From: Billgrantia kenyensis
GTDB lineage: Bacteria > Pseudomonadota > Gammaproteobacteria > Pseudomonadales > Halomonadaceae
Direction of reading: 5' to 3'
DNA: 64,000 bases
Assembly: GCF_013697085.1 (NCBI RefSeq)
Contig: NZ_JACEFT010000004.1
Span: 62,001 to 126,000, forward strand
The notes under the pieces were generated by a model. That model saw only the letters and a program-made list of their open reading frames with translations. It was not told the origin of the DNA and made no database searches. Numbering within the stretch: position 1 is the first letter of the stretch; every line of letters begins with the position of its first letter. The translations under genes were made by a program, and so were the position numbers. Below, piece after piece: positions 28,577 to 37,267 of the stretch.

Positions 28577-29590
28577 ATGAGCAAGCGACCCAGTCCTATC
28601 AGCGCCACCGTCGACTTCGACGCCGACGGCGTCCAGCACGGTTTCCTCAAGTTGCCGATTTCCACCGACGAGTCGGCCTGGGGGGCAGTGATGATACCGG
28701 TCACCGTGGTCAAGAACGGCGAGGGCCCCACGGCCCTGCTCACCGGTGGCAACCATGGCGACGAATACGAGGGCATCACTTCCCTGCTCAAGCTCTCGAA
28801 CGAGCTGCGCGTCGAGCAGGTCCGCGGCCGGGTGATCATCGTGCCCTGCATGAACCAGCCGGCGGTGATGGCCGGCAAGCGCACCTCAGGCCTCGATGGC
28901 GGCAACCTCAACCGCAGCTTTCCCGGCGACCCGGATGGCACCGTGACCGAGAAGATCGCCGACTACTTCACGCGGGTGATGGTGCCGATGTGCGATGTCG
29001 TGCTCGACCTGCACTCCGGCGGGCGCACCCTGGATATCATCCCCTTCGGCGCTTCCCACGTGCTCGACGACCCCGAGCAGCAGCGCCAGGCGCTGGAAGG
29101 CGCCAAGGCTTTTGGTGCGCCCTACGCCATGATGATGTTCGAGCTCGATGCTTCAGCGCTGTTCGACACTGCGGTGGAGAGCCAGGGCAAGGTCTTCGTT
29201 GCCACCGAGCTGGGCGGCGGCGGCACCTCCACCCCTGAAAGCCTGTCCATCACCGAGCGCGGCGTGCGCAACTTCCTGGTTCATTTCGGCCTCGTCGAAG
29301 GCAAAGTGGAGATGCCGCAGCAGCCCCAGGTCTATCTCGACATGCCCGATGCCAGCTGCTACGTGCAGAGCGAGCACAGTGGGCTGCTCGAGCTGACCCT
29401 GGCACTGGGCGACCGGGTCGAGAAGGGGCAGGTGATCGCCCGGGTCTACGACATGACCCGTAGCGGTGCCACGCCTGTCGAGTACCGTGCCAGCCGCGAC
29501 GGCATCCTGGCTGCGCGCCGTTTTCCGGCCATGGTCAACATGGGCGATACCATTGCCGTCATTGCCGAAGTCGTGGACTCGCTGGGTTGA
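28577..29590 (+). CDS. doeB: N-alpha-acetyl-L-2,4-diaminobutyrate deacetylase
   Basis: A cytoplasmic zinc-dependent deacetylase of 337 residues in the AstE/aspartoacylase family. It removes acetate from the DoeA product to give L-2,4-diaminobutyrate. The zinc-site residues are visible in GGNHGDEYEG (His and Glu) and in DLHSGG (His). A beta-rich C-terminal domain is formed by about 230-337. AAGGAG lies eight bases before the ATG. It is in an operon with doeA and doeX. Confidence 0.93.
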   Translation: MSKRPSPISATVDFDADGVQHGFLKLPISTDESAWGAVMIPVTVVKNGEGPTALLTGGNHGDEYEGITSLLKLSNELRVEQVRGRVIIVPCMNQPAVMAGKRTSGLDGGNLNRSFPGDPDGTVTEKIADYFTRVMVPMCDVVLDLHSGGRTLDIIPFGASHVLDDPEQQRQALEGAKAFGAPYAMMMFELDASALFDTAVESQGKVFVATELGGGGTSTPESLSITERGVRNFLVHFGLVEGKVEMPQQPQVYLDMPDASCYVQSEHSGLLELTLALGDRVEKGQVIARVYDMTRSGATPVEYRASRDGILAARRFPAMVNMGDTIAVIAEVVDSLG

Positions 29591-29636
29591 TGGCCCTTGA
29601 TCCGCTACTGCCTTGCTTGAAAGACAAGAGACAACA

Positions 29637-30110
29637 ATGAAGCTCGATCGCTATGACCTGAAGATCCTCGAAATACTCACCCGCGACGGCCGCATCACCA
29701 AGTCGAAGCTGGCCGAGGCCATCAACCTCTCTGTCAGTCCCTGCTGGGAGCGGGTGCGTCGACTGGAGAAGGCCGGCATCATCGAAGGCTACAGCGCCCG
29801 TATCAATCCCCGTGCGCTGGTCAAGCGCACCCCGGTGTGGGTGCAGATCGAGCTCAAGCAGCATAACGCTGAAAGTTTCGCCCGCTTCGAGGCGCTGGTT
29901 CATGACACGCCCGAGGTCACCGAGTGCGTGGCGGTCGGCGGTGGAGTCGACTACCTGATGAAGGTCGAGGCTGACTCCGTCGACGCCTACCAGCGCCTCA
30001 TCGACCAGTGGCTCACCTCGGATGCCGGCATCGAGCGCTACTTCACCTACATCGTGACCAAGACGGTCAAGAAGAAGAGCCCTCAAGTCATGCCCGAGCA
30101 CCTGGCTTGA
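29637..30110 (+). CDS. doeX: Lrp/AsnC family regulator DoeX
   Basis: A cytoplasmic regulator of 157 residues. The N-terminal helix-turn-helix is in DGRITKSKLAEAINLSVSPC and the ligand-binding RAM domain covers about 65-150. In H. elongata doeX lies in the ectoine-degradation operon and its product binds DNA near the ectoine genes. The ATG at 29637 is used here; the TTG at 29613 is an unlikely start. It lies 46 bases after doeB. A hairpin with a U-run follows before doeC. Confidence 0.9.
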   Translation: MKLDRYDLKILEILTRDGRITKSKLAEAINLSVSPCWERVRRLEKAGIIEGYSARINPRALVKRTPVWVQIELKQHNAESFARFEALVHDTPEVTECVAVGGGVDYLMKVEADSVDAYQRLIDQWLTSDAGIERYFTYIVTKTVKKKSPQVMPEHLA

Positions 30111-30245
30111 ATCGCTCTCGATTCGCGCTGAAGGCGGGGCGCCAGAAAAAAGCCACGTTTTCCCCGACAGGACGAAAAAAAACGTATCGGGCACGGCAGC
30201 CTTCGAAAAGTCCCTTCAGCGGTTTCCCCTTACCCTACAGGCATC

Positions 30246-30274
30246 GAGCAGCCGCTGGCTGCTCTCTCGTTTTT
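30246..30274 (+). terminator. Terminator between doeX and doeC
   Basis: gagcagcc and ggctgctc pair around gct, followed by tctcgttttt. It would divide doeABX from doeCD or reduce read-through. A second small stem (cggctcc / ggagccg, 30284-30301) lies directly before the doeC ribosome-binding site. Confidence 0.7.
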
Positions 30275-30319
30275 CGCCACACTCGGCTCCCCGTGGAGCC
30301 GTGGTAAGGGAGGTGCCGC

Positions 30320-31819
30320 ATGAACATGAAGCTGACCCGGACGCTGTCCACCCTGCTCGACGATCCACGCCTGTTCCGCCAGCATGCGTACGTGAACGGC
30401 AAGTGGACCCACGGCGAAGGTGGACGCGAAGAGGCGGTATTCGATCCCGCTACCGGTGAGGCCATAGGTCACATTCCCTGGCTCGAGGCGCACCAGATCC
30501 GCGAGGCGGTAGACGCCGCCGATGCTGCCTTCGCTCACTGGCGGGCGCTGCGTGCCGATGAGCGCTGCGAGCGGCTGCTGGCCTGGCACGACCTGCTGCA
30601 GGAGCACCGCGAAGACCTGGCCACCATCATGACCCTGGAGCAGGGCAAGCCACTGCCCGATGCACGTGGCGAGGTGGAATACGGCGCCAGCTTCGTGCGC
30701 TGGTTCGCCGAGGAGGGCAAGCGCACCTTCGGCGAGACCATTCCCAGCCATATCCCCAATGCCGCCCTGGGTACGCTCAAGGAGCCGGTAGGCATCGCTG
30801 CGCTGATCACGCCGTGGAACTTCCCCCTGGCAATGATCACGCGCAAGGCGGCCGCCGCGATGGCCGCGGGCTGCACCGTGCTGGTCAAGCCGGCCGGCGA
30901 GACGCCATTTTCGGCGCTGGCGCTGGCCGAGCTGGCCGAGCGCGCCGGGATCCCTGGCGGTGTATTCAATGTGGTGCTGGGCGAGCCGGCGGAAGTTTCC
31001 AAAATTCTGTGTGCCGAGGAGCGGGTCAAGGCGGTATCCTTCACCGGTTCCACCCGGGTTGGCCGGCTGCTGCTGGAGCAGAGCGCACAGTCGGTGAAGC
31101 GGGTGTCGCTGGAGCTGGGCGGCAACGCACCGTTCATCGTCGGCCCAGACATGGACCCCAAGGAGGCGGCCTTCGCCGCTGTGGCGGCCAAGTTCCAGAC
31201 CGCCGGGCAGGACTGCCTGGCGGCCAATCGCATCCTGGTCCATGAGTCGATCCATGACGAGTTCGTCGAGCACTTCGCCGAGCGCATGGCGGCGCTGACC
31301 GTGGGCAATGGCCTCGAAAGCGAAATCGACCTGGGCCCGCTGATCCATCGCCAGGCGGTGGACAAGGCGGCCGCCATCGTCGACGACGCCATTTCCCGCG
31401 GCGCGACCCTGGTGGCCGGCGACCAGACCCGGGCGCCGGGAGAAAACTACTTCATGCCAACGCTGCTGACCGGCGTGACGCCCGAAATGAAGGTGTGGCG
31501 GGAAGAGAACTTCGCCCCGGTGGCCGGCGTCACCGCCTACCGCGATGACGACCAAGTGATCGAGATGGCCAACGATACCGAGTACGGCCTGGCGGCCTAT
31601 GTCTACACCCACGACATCCGCCGCATCTGGAAGCTGCTGCGGGCGCTGGAGTACGGCATGGTCAGTGTCAATTCGGTGAAGATGACCGGCCCGCCTGTGC
31701 CTTTCGGCGGCGTCAAGCAGTCGGGGCTGGGCCGTGAGGGCGGCATCACCGGGATCGATGAGTATCTCGAGACGAAGTACTACTGCCTGGGGGCTTTGGG
31801 GTCTGTATCTGGGAGCTAG
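30320..31819 (+). CDS. doeC: Aspartate-semialdehyde dehydrogenase of ectoine degradation
   Basis: A cytoplasmic NAD(P)-dependent aldehyde dehydrogenase of 499 residues that oxidises L-aspartate-4-semialdehyde to aspartate, the last step of the DoeABDC route. The general base Glu is in VSLELGGNAPFIV and the catalytic Cys in FQTAGQDCLAANRIL. The cofactor loop is FTGSTRVGRLL. It is close to succinate-semialdehyde dehydrogenases, so the specific name depends on context. GGGAGG lies before the ATG. Confidence 0.88.
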   Translation: MNMKLTRTLSTLLDDPRLFRQHAYVNGKWTHGEGGREEAVFDPATGEAIGHIPWLEAHQIREAVDAADAAFAHWRALRADERCERLLAWHDLLQEHREDLATIMTLEQGKPLPDARGEVEYGASFVRWFAEEGKRTFGETIPSHIPNAALGTLKEPVGIAALITPWNFPLAMITRKAAAAMAAGCTVLVKPAGETPFSALALAELAERAGIPGGVFNVVLGEPAEVSKILCAEERVKAVSFTGSTRVGRLLLEQSAQSVKRVSLELGGNAPFIVGPDMDPKEAAFAAVAAKFQTAGQDCLAANRILVHESIHDEFVEHFAERMAALTVGNGLESEIDLGPLIHRQAVDKAAAIVDDAISRGATLVAGDQTRAPGENYFMPTLLTGVTPEMKVWREENFAPVAGVTAYRDDDQVIEMANDTEYGLAAYVYTHDIRRIWKLLRALEYGMVSVNSVKMTGPPVPFGGVKQSGLGREGGITGIDEYLETKYYCLGALGSVSGS

Positions 31820-32111
31820 CTGCGCTTCGGCCTGGCGTTGTTGAACCGCTGCCGTGAACTGCTCATGGACTAAAGTCCACTCGAGCGCGAGCCCGGTCCG
31901 TTTCCCGGCAGCGCTTCGCCTAGCCAGGCCTTTGCTCGCAGAGCTCTTGAGCTTGCCCTGATATATGCGGGCCTTAGGAGTGTACGACCCCAATCGGCAT
32001 CCGGTTTCGCCCTTGGGCATCGCGAGAGGGCGCATGCCGGCATCAAACTGCGACATATAAATTTGAACAACTCCCCGCTGCGGCGGGGCCTTTTGATATA
32101 GAGAGAGCCTA
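31820..32111. other. 292-base gap before doeD with hairpins
   Basis: I see no gene here. There is a perfect inverted repeat tggact-aa-agtcca (31866-31879) and two related stretches, ctgcgcttcggcctggc (31821-31838) and gcgcttcgcctagccaggc (about 31910-31928). A stem-loop with ccttttga lies 20 bases before doeD. The 5' part could be a dispersed intergenic repeat. Confidence 0.4.
32073..32094 (+). terminator. Terminator-like hairpin in the doeD leader
   Basis: ccccgc-tgcg-gcgggg followed by ccttttga ends 17 bases before the doeD ATG. A TATAAA lies at 32056-32061, so a transcript started there would carry the hairpin at its 5' end. It may stop doeC transcripts or act as an attenuator. Confidence 0.5.
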
Positions 32112-33536
32112 ATGAGCCAGCAGCACCGCGACCTGATCGAGCGCGACCGCAAGGTCACCTTTCACGCCTCTACCCACCTGCGCGACTTCGCTCATGGCGA
32201 CGCACCGGGCCGGGTTATCACCGGTGGTAAGGGCATCCACATCGTCGACAAGGATGGCCGCGAGTTCATCGACGGCTTCGCCGGTCTGTACTGCGTCAAC
32301 ATTGGCTACGGCCGCACCGAGGTGGCCGAGGCGATCTATCAGCAGGCGCTGGAGCTCTCCTACTACCACACCTATGTGGGCCACTCCAACGAGCCGCAGA
32401 TCGCCCTCTCCGAGAAGATCATCGAGCTCGCCGGCCCCGGCATGTCCAAGGTCTACTACGGCCTGGGCGGCAGTGACGCCAACGAGACCCAGCTCAAGCT
32501 CGTGCGCTACTACAACAACGTGCTGGGTCGCCCGCAGAAGAAGAAGGTCATCTCGCGCCAGCGCGGCTACCACGGTTCCGGTCTGGCCACCGGCTCGCTG
32601 ACCGGCCTCAAGGCGTTCCACGACCAGTTCGACCTGCCGCTGGCCGGCATCCTGCACACCGAGGCGCCGTACTACTACCACCGCGCCGCCGAGCAGGAAG
32701 GCATGAGCGAGCGCGAGTTCTCCCACTTCTGCGCGCAGAAGCTGGAAGCGATGATCCTGGCCGAAGGCCCCGACACCGTGGCCGCCTTCATCGGCGAGCC
32801 GGTGCTCGGCACCGGCGGCATCGTGCCGCCGCCGGAAGGCTACTGGGAGGCGATCCAGGCGGTGCTGGCCAAGTACGATGTGCTGCTGATCGCCGACGAA
32901 GTGGTGTGCGGCTTCGGTCGCATCGGCGCCGATTTCGGCAGCCATTTCTACGGTATCAAGCCCGACCTGATCACCGTCGCCAAGGGGCTGACCAGCGCCT
33001 ACCAGCCGCTCTCCGGCGTGATCGTTGGCGACCGCGTTTGGCGCGTGCTGGAGCAGGGCACCGGCGAGTACGGCCCCATCGGCCACGGCTGGACCTACTC
33101 CGGTCATGCCCTGGGCTGCGCCGCGGCGCTGGCCAACCTGGCGATCATCGAGCGCGAGGGGCTGACCGCCAACGCCGCCGAAACCGGCGCCTACCTGCAG
33201 AGCCGCATGCAGGCCGCCTTCGGCGAGCATCCTATCGTCGGCAACGTGCGCGGCGTGGGCATGCTGGCGGCGCTGGAGTTCGCCATCGACCCGGCCAGGC
33301 GCACGCATTTCGATGCCGTGCACAAGGTCGGCGCGCGCATCGCCGCGGCGGCGCTGGACGAGAACCTGATCGCCCGGGCCATGCCCCAGGGCGACATCCT
33401 CGGCTTTGCGCCGCCGCTGGTAGCAACCCGCGCCGAGGTCGACGAGATCGTCGCCCGGGCCGAGCGCGCGGTGAACAAGGTCACCGACGAGCTGGTGCGC
33501 GAAGGCGTGGTCAAGGCCACCATGGCGGTGAGCTGA
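32112..33536 (+). CDS. doeD: L-2,4-diaminobutyrate transaminase
   Basis: A cytoplasmic class-III PLP aminotransferase of 474 residues that turns L-2,4-diaminobutyrate into aspartate-4-semialdehyde. The PLP-Asp is in LLIADEVVCGFGRIG and the Schiff-base Lys in LITVAKGLTSAYQPLSG. The substrate loop YGLGGSDANETQLKLV and GHGWTYSGHALGCAA are typical. It belongs with doeA-C in one pathway although the gap and hairpin upstream suggest partly separate expression. A strong terminator follows. Confidence 0.9.
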   Translation: MSQQHRDLIERDRKVTFHASTHLRDFAHGDAPGRVITGGKGIHIVDKDGREFIDGFAGLYCVNIGYGRTEVAEAIYQQALELSYYHTYVGHSNEPQIALSEKIIELAGPGMSKVYYGLGGSDANETQLKLVRYYNNVLGRPQKKKVISRQRGYHGSGLATGSLTGLKAFHDQFDLPLAGILHTEAPYYYHRAAEQEGMSEREFSHFCAQKLEAMILAEGPDTVAAFIGEPVLGTGGIVPPPEGYWEAIQAVLAKYDVLLIADEVVCGFGRIGADFGSHFYGIKPDLITVAKGLTSAYQPLSGVIVGDRVWRVLEQGTGEYGPIGHGWTYSGHALGCAAALANLAIIEREGLTANAAETGAYLQSRMQAAFGEHPIVGNVRGVGMLAALEFAIDPARRTHFDAVHKVGARIAAAALDENLIARAMPQGDILGFAPPLVATRAEVDEIVARAERAVNKVTDELVREGVVKATMAVS

Positions 33537-33557
33537 ACGAGCCTGAGCCGAACCAAT

Positions 33558-33590
33558 GGCCGCGGGGATCGAACCCGCGGCCTTTTTCTT
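33558..33590 (+). terminator. Intrinsic terminator after doeD
   Basis: ggccgcggg and cccgcggcc pair around gatcgaa, followed by tttttctt. On the minus strand the loop region looks like a tRNA T-arm (GGGTTCGATCCCC), but no other tRNA part is present. Confidence 0.9.
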
Positions 33591-33659
33591 GTCCCTTCAC
33601 GCTAACCTTTTCTAGTCTGGAAAAACCTCATCCCCAAGAGCCGTTGAGTCTGCCACGAC

Positions 33660-34658
33660 ATGCCGCAATCCCAGCACGGTGTTTCCCTCGCCTGCATCTA
33701 CCAGGCCCGCCAGCGCATCGCCGGTCAGGTGCTGCGTACGCCGCTGGTCCATTCCCCTGCCCTGTCGCGGCGCTTCGACGCCGAGATTCTGCTCAAGCTG
33801 GAAACCCTTCAGCCCAGCGGGGCCTTCAAGCTGCGCGGTGCCACCAACATGATCGCTGCGCTGATCGAGCGTCACGGTCGCGAAGCCCTGGAAGCCGGCG
33901 TGGTCACCGCCTCCACCGGTAACCATGGCCGTGCGGTGGCCTTTGCCGCATCAAGGCTCGGCGTGCCGGCCACCATCTGCCTGTCGTGCCTGGTGCCGGC
34001 CAACAAGGTGGCGGCCATCGAGGCGCTAGGCGCCGAGGTAGAACGCGTGGGCGAGAGCCAGGACGAGGCTTTCATCGAGGTCGAGCGGCTGGTGCGTGAG
34101 CGCGGCATGACCCTGATTCCGCCCTTCGACGATCCGCTGATCGCGGCCGGGCAGGGCACCCTCGGCCTGGAGCTGATGGAGGACGCGCCGGATCTCGACC
34201 GGGTCGTCGTCGGGCTCTCCGGCGGCGGGCTGCTGGGGGGTATCGGTATGGCGGTAAAGGCCATTCGCCCCGAGACCCGTATCACCGGGGTCAGCCTGTC
34301 GCGCGGCGCGGCCATGTGGCAGAGCCTGCAGGCCGGGCGTCCCGTGGCGGTGGAGGAGGTGGGGAGCCTGGCCGACTCGCTGGGCGGAGGCATCGGCCTC
34401 GACAATCGCTGCACGTTCGGTCTGGTGCGCGAGGTGATGGACGACCACTTCCAGGTCTCGGAAACCTCCATCGCCCAGGCCATGGTCGACATCCTCGAGC
34501 ACGAGAAGCTGCTGGTGGAGGGCGCTGCTGCGGTAGGGCTCGCGGCACTGGCCGAGCACGGGCTCGAGGTGCGTGGCCAGCGGGTAGCGCTGGTCCTTTC
34601 CGGCAACGGCGTGGCGCTGGAGACGCTGGACAAGGCTCGCCAGCTAGCCAATCGCTGA
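33660..34658 (+). CDS. eutB: EutB, threonine-dehydratase-like enzyme of (hydroxy)ectoine use
   Basis: A cytoplasmic PLP fold-type II lyase of 332 residues, related to threonine/serine dehydratases. The PLP Lys is in PSGAFKLRGATN and the phosphate-binding glycine loop is GLSGGGLLGG. In ectoine clusters EutB and EutC are thought to convert hydroxyectoine-derived intermediates into ones that DoeD/DoeC can use. The start at 33660 lacks a strong ribosome-binding site. It is followed by eutC after 28 bases. Confidence 0.88.
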   Translation: MPQSQHGVSLACIYQARQRIAGQVLRTPLVHSPALSRRFDAEILLKLETLQPSGAFKLRGATNMIAALIERHGREALEAGVVTASTGNHGRAVAFAASRLGVPATICLSCLVPANKVAAIEALGAEVERVGESQDEAFIEVERLVRERGMTLIPPFDDPLIAAGQGTLGLELMEDAPDLDRVVVGLSGGGLLGGIGMAVKAIRPETRITGVSLSRGAAMWQSLQAGRPVAVEEVGSLADSLGGGIGLDNRCTFGLVREVMDDHFQVSETSIAQAMVDILEHEKLLVEGAAAVGLAALAEHGLEVRGQRVALVLSGNGVALETLDKARQLANR

Positions 34659-34686
34659 GGCCTTTGCACGTGTTCAAGGAGGAGAG

Positions 34687-35637
34687 ATGAAGCTCTATCG
34701 ACGTGACGACATCGAAGCGGTGGTGGGGATCGACGACGAGGCGCTGCGCCAGGTGGAGGCGGGCTTCGCCGCGCTGGGCCGCGGCGAGGTGGTGCAGCCG
34801 CCGATCCTGTCGATGGCCATGGAGGAGTTCAACAGCGAAGTCGACGTCAAGATCGCCCACATCAAGGGCTGGCAGCGCTACGCCATCAAGGTCAGCAGCG
34901 GCGCCTTCGACAATCCCAGGCGCGGCCTGCCGAGCCTGAGCGGACTGATGATGCTGTTCTCCGCCGAGACAGGGCAGGTCGAGGCGGTGCTGTTCGACGA
35001 GGGCTATCTGACCATGGTGCGCACCGCCCTGGCCGGGGCCATCGCCGCCAGGCACCTGTCGCGCGAGGACAGTCGCCGGGTCGGGGTGATCGGCGCCGGC
35101 GAGCAGGCCCAGCGGCAGGTCGAGGCGCTGCGTCTGGTGCGCAACGTGGATATTCTCGATGTCTGGGCGCGCCGTCGCGAAGCCGCCGAGGCTTATGCCG
35201 AGCGCATGCGCAGCCAGGGGTTGACCGTGACCGTGCGCGACAGCATCCACGCTGCCTGCGCCCAGGCCGATATCATCATTACGGCGACGCCCTCACGGGA
35301 GCCGCTGCTGCATGCCAGCGATCTGCCCGAGGGCGTGCACGTCACCGCCATGGGCTCGGACAGCCCCGGCAAACGTGAACTCGACGAGTCGGTGCTGACC
35401 CGTGCCGACGCCTTCGTCTGCGATACCCGCGGCCAGAGCGAGCACAACGGCGAGCTCAAGGTCTTTGCCGGCCAGGGGCGCGAGGTGCCGTTCACGGTGC
35501 ATGAGCTGGGACGAGTGATCGAACGAGGTGATCGGCTGCGCAATGCCGAGGCGGCCATCACCCTGTGCGACCTGACCGGCACCGGCGTGCAGGATACCGC
35601 CATCGCCGCCTTCGCTCTGTCTCGGCTGGCGAGGTAA
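34687..35637 (+). CDS. eutC: EutC, ornithine-cyclodeaminase-like enzyme
   Basis: A cytoplasmic member of the ornithine cyclodeaminase/mu-crystallin family, 316 residues. The NAD-binding loop is VGVIGAGEQAQRQVEALR and the substrate region has KVSSGAFDNPRRGLPSLSG. It pairs with eutB in hydroxyectoine users. A strong AAGGAGGAGAG site precedes the ATG. Alone, the family would also allow ketimine reductase or alanine dehydrogenase activity; the cluster favours EutC. Confidence 0.88.
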   Translation: MKLYRRDDIEAVVGIDDEALRQVEAGFAALGRGEVVQPPILSMAMEEFNSEVDVKIAHIKGWQRYAIKVSSGAFDNPRRGLPSLSGLMMLFSAETGQVEAVLFDEGYLTMVRTALAGAIAARHLSREDSRRVGVIGAGEQAQRQVEALRLVRNVDILDVWARRREAAEAYAERMRSQGLTVTVRDSIHAACAQADIIITATPSREPLLHASDLPEGVHVTAMGSDSPGKRELDESVLTRADAFVCDTRGQSEHNGELKVFAGQGREVPFTVHELGRVIERGDRLRNAEAAITLCDLTGTGVQDTAIAAFALSRLAR

Positions 35638-35728
35638 GCGGCAGGGCGTTCCGCTGGCACGCCTTGAGCCCGGGCGTACCTGCCCCCATCCTTGGTGGTG
35701 TGGCGAAACGCAACGAGGAGCGCAGCAG

Positions 35729-36412
35729 ATGGCAACGGTTCTAGCCTTCGATGTCTACGGCACCCTGATCGATACCCATGGCGTGGTCACCGAGCTGGAA
35801 GCGCGCCTCGGCCGGGTCGGCAAGGGGGCGCTGGCGGTGGAGTTCTCGCGTCGCTGGCGCGACAAGCAGCTGGAGTACAGCTTCCGTCGCGGCTTGATGG
35901 GCGCCTATGTCCCTTTCGGCCAATGCACCCGCGAGGCGCTGGATTTCATCGACCGCGCCCTCCAGGCTCAGCTTTCCGACGTCGACAAGGACCATCTGAT
36001 GACGGTCTATGCGCGCTTGCCGGCCTTTCCCGAGGCTTCCATGGCGCTTTCGCGGCTGGCGGAAGCCGGCATTCGCTGCGTAGCCTTCTCCAACGGCACC
36101 TTCGATGCGGTCAGCGAACTGCTCGTGCAGGCTGGGCTGCGCGAGCTCTTCGAGGCAGTGATCAGCGTCGATGAAGTAAAGCGCTTCAAGCCTGACCCCG
36201 CCGTCTACGCTCACCTGCGCAACCGCCTAGACGTCGCCTCGGGCGACACCTGGCTGATCTCGAGCAATCCTTTCGACGTGATCGGTGCGCGCCACGCTGG
36301 GCTGCACGCCGCCTGGGTGCGGCGCAGCCTGGATGCTCCCTTCGACCCTTGGGGTATCGAGCCGGACCTGACCGTCACCGACCTGGAGGCTCTGGCGGAC
36401 CGGCTGGGGTAG
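35729..36412 (+). CDS. Haloacid dehalogenase type II
   Basis: A cytoplasmic HAD-superfamily hydrolase of 227 residues, close to L-2-haloacid dehalogenases. The nucleophile is the first Asp of AFDVYGTLID. Motif II is FSNGTFDAV, the Lys is in KRFKPDPAVY, and motif III is ISSNPFDVIGARHAG, all in the type II pattern. It lies 91 bases after eutC on the same strand, so it may belong to the ectoine cluster, but a role there is unproven. It ends convergent to the DUF2934 gene. Confidence 0.85.
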   Translation: MATVLAFDVYGTLIDTHGVVTELEARLGRVGKGALAVEFSRRWRDKQLEYSFRRGLMGAYVPFGQCTREALDFIDRALQAQLSDVDKDHLMTVYARLPAFPEASMALSRLAEAGIRCVAFSNGTFDAVSELLVQAGLRELFEAVISVDEVKRFKPDPAVYAHLRNRLDVASGDTWLISSNPFDVIGARHAGLHAAWVRRSLDAPFDPWGIEPDLTVTDLEALADRLG

Positions 36413-36462
36413 AAAACAGGCCAGCATCGGCGGTTCGGCGCATGAAGTGCCAGGCTTCGCTG

Positions 36463-36834
36463 CTATGACTCTTCCGTTGGCGGGTAGCGCCCCGGTTTGC
36501 CGCGATCCTGTACCGGTACGTCGTTGCCTGCTGCCTTGTCGTCACGGTAGGGCATCTCGTCTTCCTCGGCTTCGCCATCCGGGTTTTCGAGCGGCAGCCG
36601 ATTCTCCTCGATGATGCTCTCCTCTTCGTCCAGCGGTAACCCCTCTTCCAGAATGGGCGGCTCTGCGGAAACCCGCTCTCCCACCTCTTCGGGGCTGGTG
36701 TCGTTCTCAGCGGACTCCTCTGCGTCCACGATCTCCCTGGCTATTTCTCGATATCGCTGATGCTGACCTTGCGGGTGTCCATCCTGCTCCCAAAGCTCAT
36801 GCGCGACGTCTTGAACTCGCTGTTCATCAGCCAT
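36463..36834 (-). CDS. Acidic DUF2934 domain protein
   Basis: A 123-residue, very acidic soluble protein. The N-terminal 30 residues (VQDVAHELWEQDGHPQGQHQ) match the short DUF2934 motif of unknown function. The rest is disordered and rich in Glu and Pro (EEESIIEENRLPLENPDGEA). The start at 36834 has AAAGGAG; the longer frame to 36918 lacks a site. It is a typical halophile acidic small protein. The 142 bases between it and the ynjD relic hold nothing that I can name. Confidence 0.7.
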   Translation of the reverse strand: MADEQRVQDVAHELWEQDGHPQGQHQRYREIAREIVDAEESAENDTSPEEVGERVSAEPPILEEGLPLDEEESIIEENRLPLENPDGEAEEDEMPYRDDKAAGNDVPVQDRGKPGRYPPTEES

Positions 36835-36976
36835 CCTGGCTCTCCTTTCCCTGACATCTAGGCGGAATGCAGCCGCTGGAATATCGCTAGTCAATCCCGA
36901 CCGGCCCCTTGGTCTCACTCTCCTTAGGGTGGTATCGGCCAGCTCGTTTTGGCAAGCAGTATCACCGATCGAGTTT

Positions 36977-37063
36977 TCACGGGGCGAGTTTCATGACCCG
37001 CCACCCGGCGTCCTCGGCGTCCTCGCGATCATGGGGCGCCAGTAGGCTGGGCAGGCCGGCCCC
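36977..37063 (-). pseudogene. Relic of the 3' end of ynjD
   Basis: Directly after the anti-sigma stop, in the same frame, the sequence codes AGLPSLLAPHDREDAEDAGW and a few more residues before TGA. The end of the intact ynjD (42568-43203) codes AGLPSLLVTHDREDAEDAGG with the stop at the same aligned place. About 27 codons align. No start or Walker motifs remain, so this is a fragment left by duplication or rearrangement. Confidence 0.85.
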
Positions 37064-37267
37064 TTACTGCGTCGAGGCAGGATCGCGCACTTTCCTGTCA
37101 GGATCGAACCCCTCGCCGCTGCGGTGCAGCAGCTCGAATTGACGATTGCACTGATAGCAGGCTCCGCACATGGAAAGATGAAAACGCAGGGACAGGCGCT
37201 CCGGCCAGCGTAGCGGTCGGTCAAGGCGTTGCGACATCAGCTCCGTGGCGCGTCGACACATGATCAT
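37064..37267 (-). CDS. Small zinc-finger anti-sigma factor (ZAS type)
   Basis: A 67-residue protein with the zinc-binding anti-sigma pattern His-x3-Cys-x2-Cys (H30, C34, C37 in FHLSMCGACYQC), plus a fourth Cys at 40. The start ATG at 37267 overlaps the sigma-factor stop (ATATGATC), so the two are translated together, as is usual for an ECF sigma and its anti-sigma. The protein has no membrane helix, so it is a cytoplasmic sensor, and the Cys/His site suggests redox or metal control. The reading frame ends at TAA, immediately followed in frame by the ynjD relic, so the original C-terminus could have been changed. Confidence 0.8.
   Translation of the reverse strand: MIMCRRATELMSQRLDRPLRWPERLSLRFHLSMCGACYQCNRQFELLHRSGEGFDPDRKVRDPASTQ

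Noticed and set aside
33558-33590. tRNA-like T-arm on the minus strand after doeD
   Set aside because: GGGTTCGATCCCC looks like a T-arm, but there is no acceptor stem, D-arm or anticodon arm. Its perfect stem and U-run make it an intrinsic terminator.
36977-37224. 77-aa minus-strand frame at 36991-37224
   Set aside because: It is out of frame with both the anti-sigma gene and the ynjD relic and has no ribosome-binding site.
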